A DNA stretch of 20,869 nt from Apodospora peruviana (taxonomy: Eukaryota > Ascomycota > Sordariomycetes > Sordariales > Lasiosphaeriaceae), in contig JAUEDM010000015.1 in NCBI GenBank assembly GCA_033439685.1, positions 1-20,869 on the forward strand, given 5' to 3'. Numbering within the stretch: position 1 is the stretch's first letter; the number at the start of each line of letters is the position of its first letter. This document shows positions 1 to 9,801 of the stretch, one piece after another. The translations under genes and the position numbers were made by a program. Under the pieces are notes generated by a model. The model worked only from the letters and a program-made list of their open reading frames with translations. It was not told where the DNA came from and did not search any database.

Positions 1-75
1 AGGAGAAACGTCAAAAGAAATTCTTTACATCACCACTAGGAGAAACGTCAAAAGAAATTCTTTGACATCACCACG
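1..75. repeat. Tandem duplication, 37-bp unit, two copies
   Basis: Copy 1 (1-37) and copy 2 (38-75) both begin aggagaaacgtcaaaag and end in a catcaccac stretch. Copy 2 carries one extra g after the ttcttt and differs at the last base. It begins at the window edge, so more copies may lie to the left. It lies about 345 bp upstream of the phosphatase start. The rest of 76-419 holds no coding sequence that I can support and probably contains the phosphatase promoter and 5' leader. Confidence 0.9.
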
Positions 76-419
76 TGGATGTGGTGCAGAGACTAGAGTT
101 CCGGATTGCCTCGGTGGTCACCGAGGCCCTCCAGCGCATGGTGCTGTTGACAGGGAGGTTGGGAGCTCGGTTAACATAGGGCCTCGACCTACTGCAACAC
201 AAACATGAGGATGGAAAAAGTGTTCACGTATCAGACAACTCAAGAAGATGACCCAAAGGGTTATCGTCAGTGGAGAAGGAAAGGAATGTATCGTATATAT
301 CTGACGATGGCCTTCCGGCATCAACCTTGACCAACGAGAAGCATCGGAAACAAGGAGGAGACATCACAGACATCATCTTCTTGACACGATATACGTGATA
401 TTATTAACAGACTGACACC

Positions 420-1597
420 ATGGCCCGCCTGTCACTTCTGTTTCTCAGCCTCCTCGGCGGCGCCGCTGCCCAACTCCAGTACACTAGCACGGCATCAAGT
501 GCTGTTGCCGCAGCTCGAGCCACAGCCCTGACCTTGTCTCCTACCAGCAACGTGGTTGGCAAGACCTTCGACCGCTTCGTACAAATTTTTCTTGAAAACC
601 AGGACTACAGCGCCGCTATTGCAAACTGTAAGACAGCACATGTCCTCAAAAAGATTCCGATAGCTGACAGATATGACCAGCAAACCTTGCCTACCTTGCC
701 ACTCAGGGCATCAGCCTGACGCAATACTATGGCGTAACCCATCCGAGCCAGGTAATTAAGCTATAATGTAACTCTCACTACCAACAGTAATCAACTAATT
801 GCGTATCACCAGCCGAACTATGTTGGTGCAGCGGGTGCCACTCGCAACGGCATCACAACTAACGACTTCAGTCGCCTGGCTACAAGTGTCAAATCCGTTG
901 TCGACCTTCTCGAGGCGAAGGGCATCAGCTGGGGCGTCTACCAGGAGGATATGCCCTATTCAGGCTTCGAGGGGAACTACAAGAACCAAGCCACCGGCGC
1001 TGACGACTATGTTCGAAAGCACAAGTCAGTTTTTTCAAGAGTTTCTCGTTTTTCGTCACAGAACTCATGACTAACAAACCTACATAGCCCACTGATGAGC
1101 TACGACTCCGTCACATCCGATGTCAACCGGCTCGCCAAGTGCAAGAACTTCACCATGTTCAACAGAGATCTGGCCAACAACAAACTTCCGCAGTGGATGT
1201 TTATCACGCCCAATATGAGTAAGTCTTCCTTGTTTCTTGCAGACCAGATATTCCACAAGTAGGTTACTGACCCATGTGTAAATAAATAGCAAACAGTGGG
1301 CACGACTCGTCCCTCGCGGCGGCGGCGACCTGGTCGAACAACTGGATCACGCCCTTGCTGGCTAACCCCAACTTCAACATCAACCGCACCCTCGTCATCT
1401 TGACATTTGACGAGGGCACCACAACCGGCACCAACCGGGTCTACGCAGTCCTGCTGGGCAGCGCGATCCCGACTGCCAAGAAGGGCACGACCAACTCTAC
1501 CACGTACAACCACTACAGTCTGGTCAAGACGGTCGAGGTGAACTGGAGTCTGGGTAACCTGGGCACGAATGATATCAGTGCGAATGCGTTTTTCTGA
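420..1597 (+). CDS. Secreted acid phosphatase (phosphoesterase family), five exons
   Basis: Predicted to hydrolyse phosphomonoesters outside the cell or in the wall. The model is exons 420-627, 681-751, 813-1024, 1088-1218 and 1290-1597, giving 309 residues. Introns of 53, 61, 63 and 71 nt have GT...AG ends and CTGAC/CTAAC branch sites, and the frame closes exactly. Residues 1-18 form a signal peptide (MARLSLLFLSLLGGAAAQ). Family motifs follow in order: FLENQDY (57-63), THPSQPNY (89-96), GHDS (211-214), TFDEG (246-250) and NHYS (281-284). Several N-glycosylation sequons are present (NFT, NMT, NRT, NST). The protein stops soon after the last conserved block, whereas the fungal acid phosphatases I know (Aspergillus/Penicillium PhoA-like) run to about 400 residues, so the C-terminal tail is short. 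Assignment to the PF04185 phosphoesterase family is from recognised motifs; substrate and phosphate regulation are not visible. Confidence 0.9.
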
Positions 1598-2304
1598 AAT
1601 GAAAACTGTCACCGACACGAAATGCGCTGGGTTGTTCGAGTCCCATCTATCTGGAAATAACAGATCGAGCGGCTTGCTGATTATGAGGAATCATCATGTT
1701 ACCGTTGAATCGACGTTGATAGGTTCGGGGGTTCGGCGGTTTAAATAGGCCGGGCTGGGCACTTTGTGGCGTCTCCGAGGCGCGGGGCAGGTATGTGATA
1801 GGTGATGTGGAATCATTGGAAACTGGGCTGAACAAGAAAAGAACAATCAGATAAAAATTCAGGTTGTACTGTAAATATGTCGTATTATTACGTGCTTCAA
1901 GTCCATGATGAGAAATCAGCATCGGACGCTGCCGGGGCTTCCATCTCGACGCACGGAAAGTAGCGAGCAGCCGCTCAGCAGAAAACCACAACCCCGCGGC
2001 GATGTGGCTTTCGCAACAGTTTCGGCATTCCAAAAAGTGGCTTTTGGTGTGATGACCTAAGCCAGACCGGGCTCTGATTCCCGCCTACGCCTTCCACTCG
2101 CGTCATCGGAGCTGCCCCGAGCTCCTGACAAATCGGTAACTGCCCGCAGGGGTCTTCCCCGATTACATCATGTATCCAGAAATTACCGCGATTTTCTCTT
2201 CGATCCGAACACACTGACTGCATTTGACAGCTGCTGCTTGCGTGCTTTGCGAAAACCCTTTATTTAACCTCCCACAACCCCACCAACAACTTCTTCTCTT
2301 TCAG
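1598..2304. other. Intergenic: phosphatase 3' region and thioredoxin promoter
   Basis: I see no gene here; reading frames are short and lack start or family motifs. The first part is AT-rich (around 1840-1890) and probably holds the phosphatase 3' end. The last 45 bases before the thioredoxin ATG are C- and T-rich, as is common just upstream of start codons of well-expressed fungal genes. Confidence 0.6.
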
Positions 2305-2977
2305 ATGTCATCATCAACCAGATTCTTGTCACGATCAGCTCTACGATCTTCGAGACTACCAATTCGTGCTACACTTTCACAACAATCCATATTCGCATCG
2401 CGACTTTTTACCACCAGCTCGCCCAAGATGACTGTCCACAACATTGAGACGTGCGTTTTCTCCTTCTGTCTCCCAAGCCATTGACCGGCGCAATTGCTAA
2501 CCCTCCTCTCTTTCCAACAGCGTATCCCAGTTCAAGGAGACCATCGCCAAGAACAAGGTCGTCCTCCTCGACGCCTTCGCGGTATGGTGCGGCCCTTGCA
2601 AGGCCATTGCTCCCCAGATCGCCAAGTACGTCCCTCCCTCTAACCCCTTTCCCTCCTCCAACAATTCTAACCTTCTCTCCTAAAACAGGTGGTCCGAGTC
2701 CGAAGAATTTAAGGACAAGATCTACTTTGCCAAGTTCGACGTCGACCACCTCCCCGATCTCGCCCAAGACCTCGGCGTTCGCGCCATGCCCACATTCTTC
2801 GTCTTCAAGGACGGCGATAAGGTCGACGACTTCCTCGGCGCCAACCCGCCCGCGCTCCTCAACCTCCTCAAGAAGAACACCCCCGCTGAAGCGACCATCG
2901 AGAACACGTCTCAGGCGACCGACGACAGCCACCCGACCGCCACCCTTCCCCGGACAGACGAGTCGACAAAGGAGTAG
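2305..2977 (+). CDS. Thioredoxin, mitochondrial-type with possible cytosolic alternative start
   Basis: A small disulfide reductase that passes electrons from thioredoxin reductase to target proteins. Exons are 2305-2450, 2521-2625 and 2689-2977; the introns are 70 and 63 nt, the first with a TGCTAAC branch site. The product is 179 residues. Residues 1-41 are rich in Ser and Arg with no acidic residue and end in RLFTTSSPK, typical of a fungal mitochondrial presequence. The thioredoxin fold follows, with the catalytic WCGPC at 71-75 and the cis-proline in AMPT (Pro118). A second in-frame ATG at 2428 (Met42, sequence MTVHNIE) sits exactly where cytosolic thioredoxins begin, so two starts could yield two locations. 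Residues about 148-179 form a hydrophilic tail beyond the usual 105-110-residue domain. The GTG/TTG-initiated frame upstream of 2305 is leader, not coding. Confidence 0.95.
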
Positions 2978-3583
2978 ATCTGCCCGAATTGCTCGGACTG
3001 TGGTAAATCACCAACACAGTTTAAAAGGCTCTTGTGTGACGCGGCACGTCGCGCAGCACCGGGAAGCCGACTAGCGGTGCAAGGCGTGCCGGTATGCTGT
3101 CCTCCTAGCCTTTCGGACGCTTTATTATTTTATACAGAAAAGGAGTGAACGAGATGAAAGACTTGGTGGGGGTTTGGGATTGGCCATTATTTAGGGGCAG
3201 CGCGTATATATATATATCATTAGATGACTGTCGTGTAGGAAACGCACAGGTCACGGGGTAAAGGCCAAGGGAGGGTCGGATCATGGCTGGCGCTTTGCTT
3301 TTTTATTCCATTATCCATCGCAATACTATTAGATGGTTACCAGGTACTATTTTGCTATTCGTTGGCGGGTTTGCTATCCCCCATGACTGATCTTTACATT
3401 TCGCTATGTATAGAATGACTGGGAATCGATAACGCAAATTTCCACCTTCCTGGAAGATGCTCAGCAGCCTGCAACATAAAATGTTCAATATTGGCATAAT
3501 ATATCCGGCGTCAATGAAGCCCTCGCTCACGCGTATCGCCTGTCCTCTGACTGTCCAATCATACATGGTTTTGAACGACATCA
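2978..3583. other. Convergent intergenic region with a TA microsatellite
   Basis: This lies between the thioredoxin stop and the stop of the minus-strand protease-like gene, so it holds both 3' ends. A short TA run is at 3205-3217. An open minus-strand stretch (3303-3584) directly follows the neighbouring stop codon and has no family features; I treat it as untranslated. Confidence 0.6.
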
Positions 3584-6500
3584 TTAATACATAATCCCCA
3601 GGTCCTGCTGGCTAATGTCTGATGAACTGCTGTTCCTTCCCTCATCGACCCTCCCCACAGCATGGTGCGCGAGCGTCTTTCCAATGAGCGAGCGAGCCTT
3701 GGCTCTCATCCTATGGTGGTCAGAGGAGGAAATCTTGGGCTTCGTTCCCAGTTCTGCCTTGTCTGCGTACTCCACTAGAGTCCGAGGATGTCTAATCGCT
3801 CTCCATCGCTTGGCAAGGCTCTCACCATGATCCTTCTTTCTGTTGCTATCATTTGATGACCAAACGTTGTTTGCGTCGGGTCTGGCCTCGACGAGGTTGT
3901 CACATAGCTCTTCCTCGGCGAAGACAGTGATTCCTCTGATGTCAACAGCCGCAGCCAATGGAACTGGTAGCCCCACGGAGCCCATCAAACCAAGTGCGGC
4001 CCGACTTAGGGCCCCCGCGATATGTCCTCGTTCCTGTAGGTCCTGTGTGTGCCGCCCTCTGCGTAAGTGCGGTGGGGGTAGTAGGGGGCGAGACCTGGTA
4101 GTTTCGACAGGCGAATCTTTGACATGATTTTGATTCTGAGGCTGGCTCCTGTCATCGCGTCCGTCCGTAGTACTCGAGTCCAGTACTGGCGGTGATACCG
4201 TAGAAAGTGATATGTTAACGGAGCCTACATCGTGCCCCATATGCTCGTTGCTGTGTCGCAGATGTGGCGGAGGTGGTTTGAGTTCTATCGTGAGGTCACC
4301 TGGAATCAATGTTTTAAGACTCTCGCTACTGGAGCTCGTGTCCCCGCTTGAGTTAGGAGTCTCTCTCCCAGTGCCGATAGATATCACGATACTGGGAGAG
4401 GAGCTTGGCGACAAGAAATGAGTGGGTTCACCCTCCGGTCTTTTTAGGGGCTCGTAGCCAACAGGATTACCGCCATCTAGGTAGGCCCTACCCGCTCCCT
4501 CGCTCTGATAGGGCTTGAAGAGACTCTGTGCAGCCGATGAAGCACGCCCGCTGCAAGATATTAGCACCAAGGACAAAAAGAAAATGGTGTGACGGGAACC
4601 AACCATTGCCATAGGACGAGGTCTTTCAACTTCTCATCTTCCTTTATCCAGTCATCTGTTTACCATGTAAGTATATAACATTTCAAATACAATAAGGTGA
4701 GGTAAAATGACTTACCTCCCGCGTTCTCCTCGTCCTCACTATTTACGGAAAACGGCCTTGACAGCTCGGATTGTTTGTCCCCTGAGATCCCAGTAATCGG
4801 GGCGGCGCCACTAGCTGCTGTTGAGTCCTTTGCAGAACCCTCCTGACCATCACTCTGATGGTTTTGTGGTTCCCTTTTGTTAATCCCGCGAAAGGAGGAC
4901 GGCAGGGAGAGCTGGTCTTGATTTGGCGTAGAATGGTGTTGAAGAAGCGGATAATCTGGAGTCCCTATCGGTTTAGAGACACGCATGGAAGCCTGGTTCG
5001 GCAACGATATTTGACCCCATGTGTTGCTTTCAAAGTCCTTAAAGATGTCTGTAGCTGGCATTACATATACGTGCGGAGTACCAGAGGCCCCTGCCACAAT
5101 ATGGCCGCAGAAACGACCCGACGTGTCGAATAGCGGGCTTCCACAGTCTCCGTCAGACACCTCTGACTCTAATCTAGCGGGAAAGACTCGCTGGAACATA
5201 GAGTTGCCGGCTAACCGCAGATAAGTCGGGTCGGCAATGAGCTTTCCAGAGACTGGGCCGCCCCTCGGCATCAAAGCATCGATGTCAATGTCTTGATTTT
5301 TGCCGTCGAGCTCTATTTCCCTGACCGAGTTTAGCCATGGTGTTGTCTCCGCACCGATATCAATAGCTGGAAGAGACTTGGTAATGGTTAGTCGAGGGCC
5401 AATGAGCTGGGGAACCGTGAGCTGAGGGATATTTCCGTTATTGATGACGATCAATGCATAATCGAAGGGCGACTTCTCCAACTCGTCTGACGACAGTGCC
5501 ATCTTGCCAAGATACTGGAGTCGTGACATATTCAGGTCTCGTTGCTGAGCTGCGGCGGGCAGACTTGGCCTGCTATCCTCCATTCCATCAAGGGAGTCCC
5601 TCACGGTGGTCGGAAGGGAGTTACTCGGGGTTGAGGGCCGAAAGTTTGAGATTATTGTTTCCGTGTCCGAAACCATATCATCTTCGACGATGAAAGATTC
5701 TATCGTATCGGTGACGGAGGCCAAACAATTGTCCGAGAACGAATCATCCTCGCAAACAGAGAATGAACTGACACTCCCACCCGTGGTTGCCTCCAGATCG
5801 GCCTCCTCGTCGATGTCGCTCATCCCATCAAACTCGCAGTCGTCTAGCAGGGACTCCAAGTCTTCTAGGGTCGAGGGGCTCTTGGACCTGAAAGCGTGTG
5901 CTACAGTAAGTTGGCACCATGTTTCGTTGACGAAGACGAATGGTCCGGCAGTTGCCGGACGGAGTGAAAATCCATCGGCATTTAGAACATAGATCCGTTT
6001 CCCCGCTGCCGTCTCCGTGCCTTCGATAAGAACTGCCTTGTCCAGTTTTATGTCGCAGCCCGGTGGAAGAATTTTCTCAATGTCCTCCCTGGCTAGCTCT
6101 ACTGGAGTGTGGCCATCAGGCGAAGAAGAAGCGTCGCCAAGTCCAATCCCAGGATAACTGTCCAGTATCTTGCTCTTCTTGATCATTTGTCTGATCTCTT
6201 TTCGTAATGTCTTGTCTCTGGAGCAGACCACAAGCCTTGGTGCTGCGTCATCTTGACTCTTGCCGATCATGCGCCACTCCCAGTACACTCCTGTGCCGGA
6301 TATGGGACATGCTGCGAGGAACTCTCGGATTTCGGGGTCGAGCTTGAGACGTGCTTGAAGTGCTCTTCCTTTGACGCGCCAGCATTGGTATCGACTATCG
6401 CGGATGGGCCCAATCGACTCGCCGATCGACTCTCTTGGGTCGGCCCAGTTCGAGCGGTGGAAGAGGGGAAACAGCGGAAGTAGTCTTGCTAGACTCATGA

Positions 6501-6657
6501 CTTTGTCGGCTCGGAGGGAGTTTGTCAATGGCTCGATGTCAAGAAAGTTGGTAGTCGCAGAGGTAGGAAGATTGCCCAGCGGAGAATTAACGAAGAACGA
6601 AGACGACCGGTGTGCGAAAGGGTCCGCTGGACCAACTGACGGGGACCTCACTGCCAT
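3584..6657 (-). CDS. Trypsin-like fold protein with a Cys nucleophile (GDCGS) and long disordered tail
   Basis: Model on the minus strand: exons 6657-4716, 4655-4604 and 4550-3584, giving 986 residues. Intron 1 (4715-4656) has donor GTAAGT; intron 2 (4603-4551) has a weaker GTTGGT donor but a strong TGCTAAT branch site and TTGCAG acceptor, and the frame closes. Residues about 88-175 form a fungal N-terminal domain (YWEWRMIG ... APRLVVCSRD ... YPGIGLGD). The protease core keeps a triad pattern: LTVAHAF (His254), SPFDYALI (Asp399) and DGDCGSPLF (Cys505), followed by GHIVAGASG. The order His-Asp-Cys and the GDxG motif fit a trypsin-like fold with cysteine for serine. An acidic, Ser-rich insert (about 264-380) separates His from Asp. 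The tail from about 550 is low-complexity, with a hydrophobic Ala/Gly-rich stretch near 841-875. Met at 6657 (AACATGG) is chosen because the roughly 100 codons upstream look non-coding. Substrate and role are unknown; it may be a regulated protease or a catalytically altered fold. Confidence 0.75.
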
Positions 6658-7046
6658 GTTCTTGAGTGTTGAGGACAGACAATTGTAGGCAGGCTCTGTC
6701 GCGGGGCAGACGCAAAACATGCAAAGCAGAGCAGGAAGACAAGCTGGGCTTGTAATCGGGGGGTGGTGTGGTGCCGAAAGCACCTGATGTGTCGTCATGG
6801 GCGAATGAGAACAAGAGGAGAAAGGCGCAGTAGCCAAACCTGAGGCCGTCAATGCTTCATTCGCAGGGACCAGACGCGCCCAAGGGCAGGCAGTGTATGC
6901 GGGCTGAACGCCACGGTAAGGGATGTTGTGATGGAGGGTCGGAGCCTCGTGGAGGCCGTCGACAAACAAAACCCACAGGCGTCAATTGCGCCGTTATTCC
7001 TGGCAAACAATCATGTCCAAGACATCAACTCAAAGACGCGAGAGAT
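6658..7046. promoter_or_regulatory. Shared divergent promoter region
   Basis: These 389 bases separate the start codons of two genes transcribed away from each other (the protease-like gene on minus and the membrane protein on plus). Both strands have open frames running through the region, but their translations are Pro/Cys/His-rich and carry no domain, so I read them as 5' leaders. No specific operator was recognised. Confidence 0.5.
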
Positions 7047-8145
7047 ATGGTCGACAAAATCATCACACCGTCGGGGCCTGATTTTGAGGTCAGGGAACAG
7101 ATCGCGGAGGGTTTCTGGAAGACGCCGAGCAAGGAGGTTAGGGACTTGGATGCGTACTTCAACTACTACACCAAGCAGTGTGAGATAATGGCCCTCTGGG
7201 ATGGCGGATGCTTCACATCAGTGAAAACGCACAAGGACATCCTGCGAATCGCAAAAGTCCTGAAGGGTCCCATTGGGCGTGAGAGGGTGTCTTGCAGATT
7301 TTTGAACGGGAAGAACCCCACGATGCCCGACGGGAAACAGGATGGTCGCGCAATCGACCTGGCGGCGCGATTGCTGCTCATGATCGAGTTTGGGTTTCTT
7401 GAACATGTTGCGCCGCTGGTCGGCAGGCCGATCGAATGGAGCCATGGGACAATACAAAGCCATATCGCTCGTTGCTTTCCCAATGCGCCGGTGCTGGGCC
7501 ATGAAGGTGTCAAGCTTGGATCCATCTTCAACGCGATGAACTTGGAAAAGATAGCGGGGGTTGAAATCGTGTGGACGGACAATTTGGTCGATCATCTGCA
7601 CCTTCTCAACAACGACAAGCAAGTTGCCGTATTCAATCACGCGTCATTCCTGCTTCGGCAGCAGAGGTGAGCCAGAGTGCCGGACTGGTCCTCTTCCCAA
7701 ATTGGCAAGAGACACTGACGGACTTCTGTTAAGTGATGAATCGCTCTACCCTCGTGCCTTCCTCGATGAGACAGTCCAGACGATCAAACTCCTCTTTCCA
7801 AAATGGGACGAGGCCACGAAACCGTGGTACACCCAGAAAGTGGCATCACGATCCACTCGCGATCTCGATCCGAAGCTGATTGAAGTCGGTCACCTCAGCA
7901 CCGACGAGCGACAGATCGAAAAGTTCCAGTACTGGCACGATCGACTCGTCATGTTAAAGCAGGTCTTTGATGAATCTGAACCGAGTTCTTTGCGCCAGTG
8001 GTGGATCGATCGAAGGAAGCGAGTCCAGTGGTTCACCTTTTGGGTTGCCATCCTTGTTTTGATTCTTACGGTGGTGTTTGGCATCATCCAGTCCGTTGAG
8101 GGAGGCATTCAGGCCTACTACACCATCCACCAGAAGAAGAGTTGA
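7047..8145 (+). CDS. Fungal protein of unknown function with one C-terminal membrane span
   Basis: Exons 7047-7666 and 7734-8145 give 343 residues. The 67-nt intron has donor GTGAGC, a CACTGAC branch site and acceptor TTAAG, and splicing joins ...LRQQ to SDESLYPRAF in frame. The body is soluble and mixed alpha/beta in character. Conserved-looking segments include GVEIVWTDNLVDHL, VAVFNHASFL and LSTDERQIEKFQYWHDRL. Near the C-terminus a basic/aromatic stretch (WWIDRRKRVQW) leads into one hydrophobic span (about 306-327), then a short tail. I recall this C-terminal pattern from uncharacterised proteins in many filamentous fungi, but no function is known to me. The start at 7047 (MVDKIITPSG) is chosen over an upstream in-frame ATG at 6852, whose intervening sequence is compositionally unlike the rest. 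Head-to-head with the Cys-protease-like gene, it could share regulation with it; that is inference. Confidence 0.8.
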
Positions 8146-8677
8146 ATTTGGATACTGGGAACTTCATGAGCGAAGTTTAATAATTATCGGGCAGCTCGAT
8201 GCCGCATTGCCCTCCTCCCAGAAGAGCGGAAAGTGAACGAGTTTGGGAGGCCATTGAATTGTAAGCTTTGGGTTGGCGAAATCTTTGAACTGAGTGGGTT
8301 AATCAGAACAATTGAAATACCCGGCGCCATCAATCAAGACGACCGCTTGGAAGAACTGATAGATTTGGTGAGGTATTATTGGCAATGGGAAGTTGATATT
8401 CACCTCCAGTCCTCCGCCACCCAAGATGACCTCGCCTCCATGGAAGTGGCCGCTGTGAACATGCGGTCTGCATCCAATGCTTGTAAATGAGAATAAAAAA
8501 GCAGCAGCCCGACGAATATGCCAAACCTACCCTCTACACGAGAAAGGCCGAATCCGATGCGTTCTGTTAAAAAAGGCATAAATTTAGATAGGTGGTTTAA
8601 GTGGGGCGGAGCCGTGTATCCCCATATAGGACAAACCTAAAATGTATTCAACAAATGAAAAGAACCCCTGGTTCTAT
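8146..8677. other. Intergenic: 3' region of the membrane-protein gene up to the tRNA
   Basis: An open frame at 8233-8490 lacks an ATG and shows no motif, so it is not called. The stretch becomes AT-rich after 8490, as expected for a terminator region and tRNA 5' flank. Nothing else was recognised. Confidence 0.5.
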
Positions 8678-8768
8678 GGGCCGCTGGTCTAGTGGTATGA
8701 TTCTCGCTTAGGGTTTTCAACCTGAGCATTCTTGCGAGAGGTCCCGGGTTCAATCCCCGGGTGGCCCC
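8678..8768 (+). tRNA. tRNA-Pro (anticodon AGG) with a 19-nt intron
   Basis: The acceptor stem GGGCCGC pairs with GTGGCCC (one G-U), with discriminator C at 8768. The D arm is TGGTCTAGTGGTA-like. The anticodon stem CTCGC/GCGAG encloses the loop TTAGGGT once the intron is removed, so the anticodon is AGG (8710-8712). The intron spans 8714-8732, starting one base 3' of the anticodon, the standard nuclear position. It contains CCT (within CAACCTGAG), able to pair with the anticodon as tRNA introns do. The T arm carries GGTTCAATCCC, which also serves as the B box. The mature length is 72 nt without CCA. Confidence 0.95.
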
Positions 8769-8771
8769 TTC

Positions 8772-8784
8772 TTTTAGATTTTTT
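8772..8784 (+). terminator. RNA polymerase III terminator for tRNA-Pro
   Basis: A T4 run (8772-8775) begins four bases after the tRNA end and is followed by a T6 run (8779-8784). Such T runs end pol III transcription; the second would act as backup. Confidence 0.75.
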
Positions 8785-8853
8785 CTGCTTTAATTTTCCC
8801 GTCCCTCTCCAACACGAACGTGCGATTTCTTCTTTTGCCCTACGCTGCGGTTC

Positions 8854-8904
8854 TTTTTTTTTTTTTTTTTTTTTTTTTTGGGTGGGGGGGGGGGGGGGGG
8901 GGGG
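8854..8904. repeat. Homopolymer junction: T26 then G3-T-G21
   Basis: A run of 26 T (8854-8879) passes directly into GGG, one T, then 21 G (8884-8904), followed by AA and GGGG. All translated frames here are poly-Phe/Gly or poly-Lys/Pro and are not genes. On the minus strand it reads as a C-rich tract followed by A26. Length is likely to vary between strains and to be unreliable in the assembly. The flanking sequence to about 9190 has nothing I can name. Confidence 0.9.
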
Positions 8905-9191
8905 AAGGGGCGTTCCGGGGCCAGATTCGCCCATCGCAAAAAGCTGTTGAATTGATTTTGCCCATGAAAGCTTCCTGTCTGCTCAGAAGGGTCCAGAACC
9001 AGTAGCCATAAAGGCAAAAAATCCGCACCTGCTGAACAATAACGAAGACCAAAAGCTGTGATGATTATTGAGAGGGCGAGAACGTGTTTTTGGACCTGGT
9101 AGTCCACTTTATATTTTGGGAGAAGTTGATGACTCAGCAAAACGAGGTCACGTGCCCATAACGGTAGACGTCTTGCCCCACGGAGTTTCTT

Positions 9192-9801
9192 GCGCTTCCT
9201 TCAGTGGTCTTCCAGTGGGTGCCAACAGACAGTGACTTTCCACTGGGATCTGAAGCAAAAGTAGCATCACAAAGGGCAACGAAGCGAGGGCATGCACCAT
9301 ACCACCACATACAGCAGGCCAAGTCAACTGGGATTAGACTAGCAACAGCCAGGCAAAAGCGGACTAAGCTTCCGGAAGGGGTGGGCAAGTTCTCAAAGAC
9401 CATCGATGTGGCGCTCCCGGGCAAACACACTCACGACCTGTACGACAAGCTGAAGCGAAAAGAGGCCTGTATACTGGCACAACTCCGGACAGGGATGGTG
9501 AGATTGAACGGATTTTTATATAAAATCGGGGCTGCTGAATCCGACCAATGCGATTGCGGCCATGCGAAGGAAACAGTGGATCACTTTCTGCTACGATGCG
9601 TAAGGTGGACAGCTTTACCAGAAGGTATGCTTCAATGTACAACAACAAGACGGGGGAGTCTCTCGTTCTATCTGGGAGGAAAGCGCCATCGGACCCCGAG
9701 AAATGGTCACAGATATGAAGGCAGTTCGGGCAACGATCAAGTGTGCCATGTCAATGGGAAGACTGTATTTGGACGCACAGAGAATAGATCGATCGCAGTA
9801 A
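9192..9801 (+). mobile_element. Decayed LINE (Tad1-type) ORF2 C-terminal fragment
   Basis: The frame from about 9192 begins inside the RNase H domain (SVVFQWVPTDSDFP, where intact copies typically read WVPGHxGxxGNExAD). It continues into the C-terminal region of fungal Tad1-like LINEs: ALPGKHTHDLYDKLKRKEA, LAQLRTGMVRLNGFLYKI, and a C-x-C-x8-H-x4-C cluster (CDCGHAKETVDHFLLRC). After YLGGK (about 9682) the matching sequence moves frame (APSDPEKW) and moves again near 9712 (DMKAVRATIKCAMSMGRLY), ending at TAA 9799-9801. Two single-base losses explain this. Reverse transcriptase and endonuclease are missing, so the copy is 5'-truncated and dead. No target-site duplication or poly-A tail was identified. 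Confidence 0.85.

Noticed and set aside
1..75. CRISPR-like array
   Set aside because: Only two adjoining copies without spacers, in a eukaryotic genome.
2408..3074. Long alternative frames over the thioredoxin gene on both strands
   Set aside because: The spliced thioredoxin carries the catalytic motif and closes in frame; the others are shadows caused by high GC.
3584..4612. A separate secreted 342-residue protein beginning MAMVGSRHTIFFLSLVLISC
   Set aside because: The apparent signal peptide is intron 2 of the protease-like gene, with a TGCTAAT branch site and TTGCAG acceptor; splicing joins both frames exactly.
6658..6969. N-terminal extension of the protease-like protein by about 104 residues
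   Set aside because: It starts from a non-conserved position and looks like translated leader; the Met at 6657 has a good context.
6852..7046. Upstream in-frame ATG adding 65 residues to the membrane protein
   Set aside because: The added sequence is Gly/Arg/Cys-rich and unlike the rest; the later Met at 7047 gives a sensible N-terminus.
8689..9140. Open frames across the T/G homopolymers (poly-Phe, poly-Gly, poly-Lys, poly-Pro)
   Set aside because: They exist only because homopolymers lack stop codons, and they overlap the tRNA.
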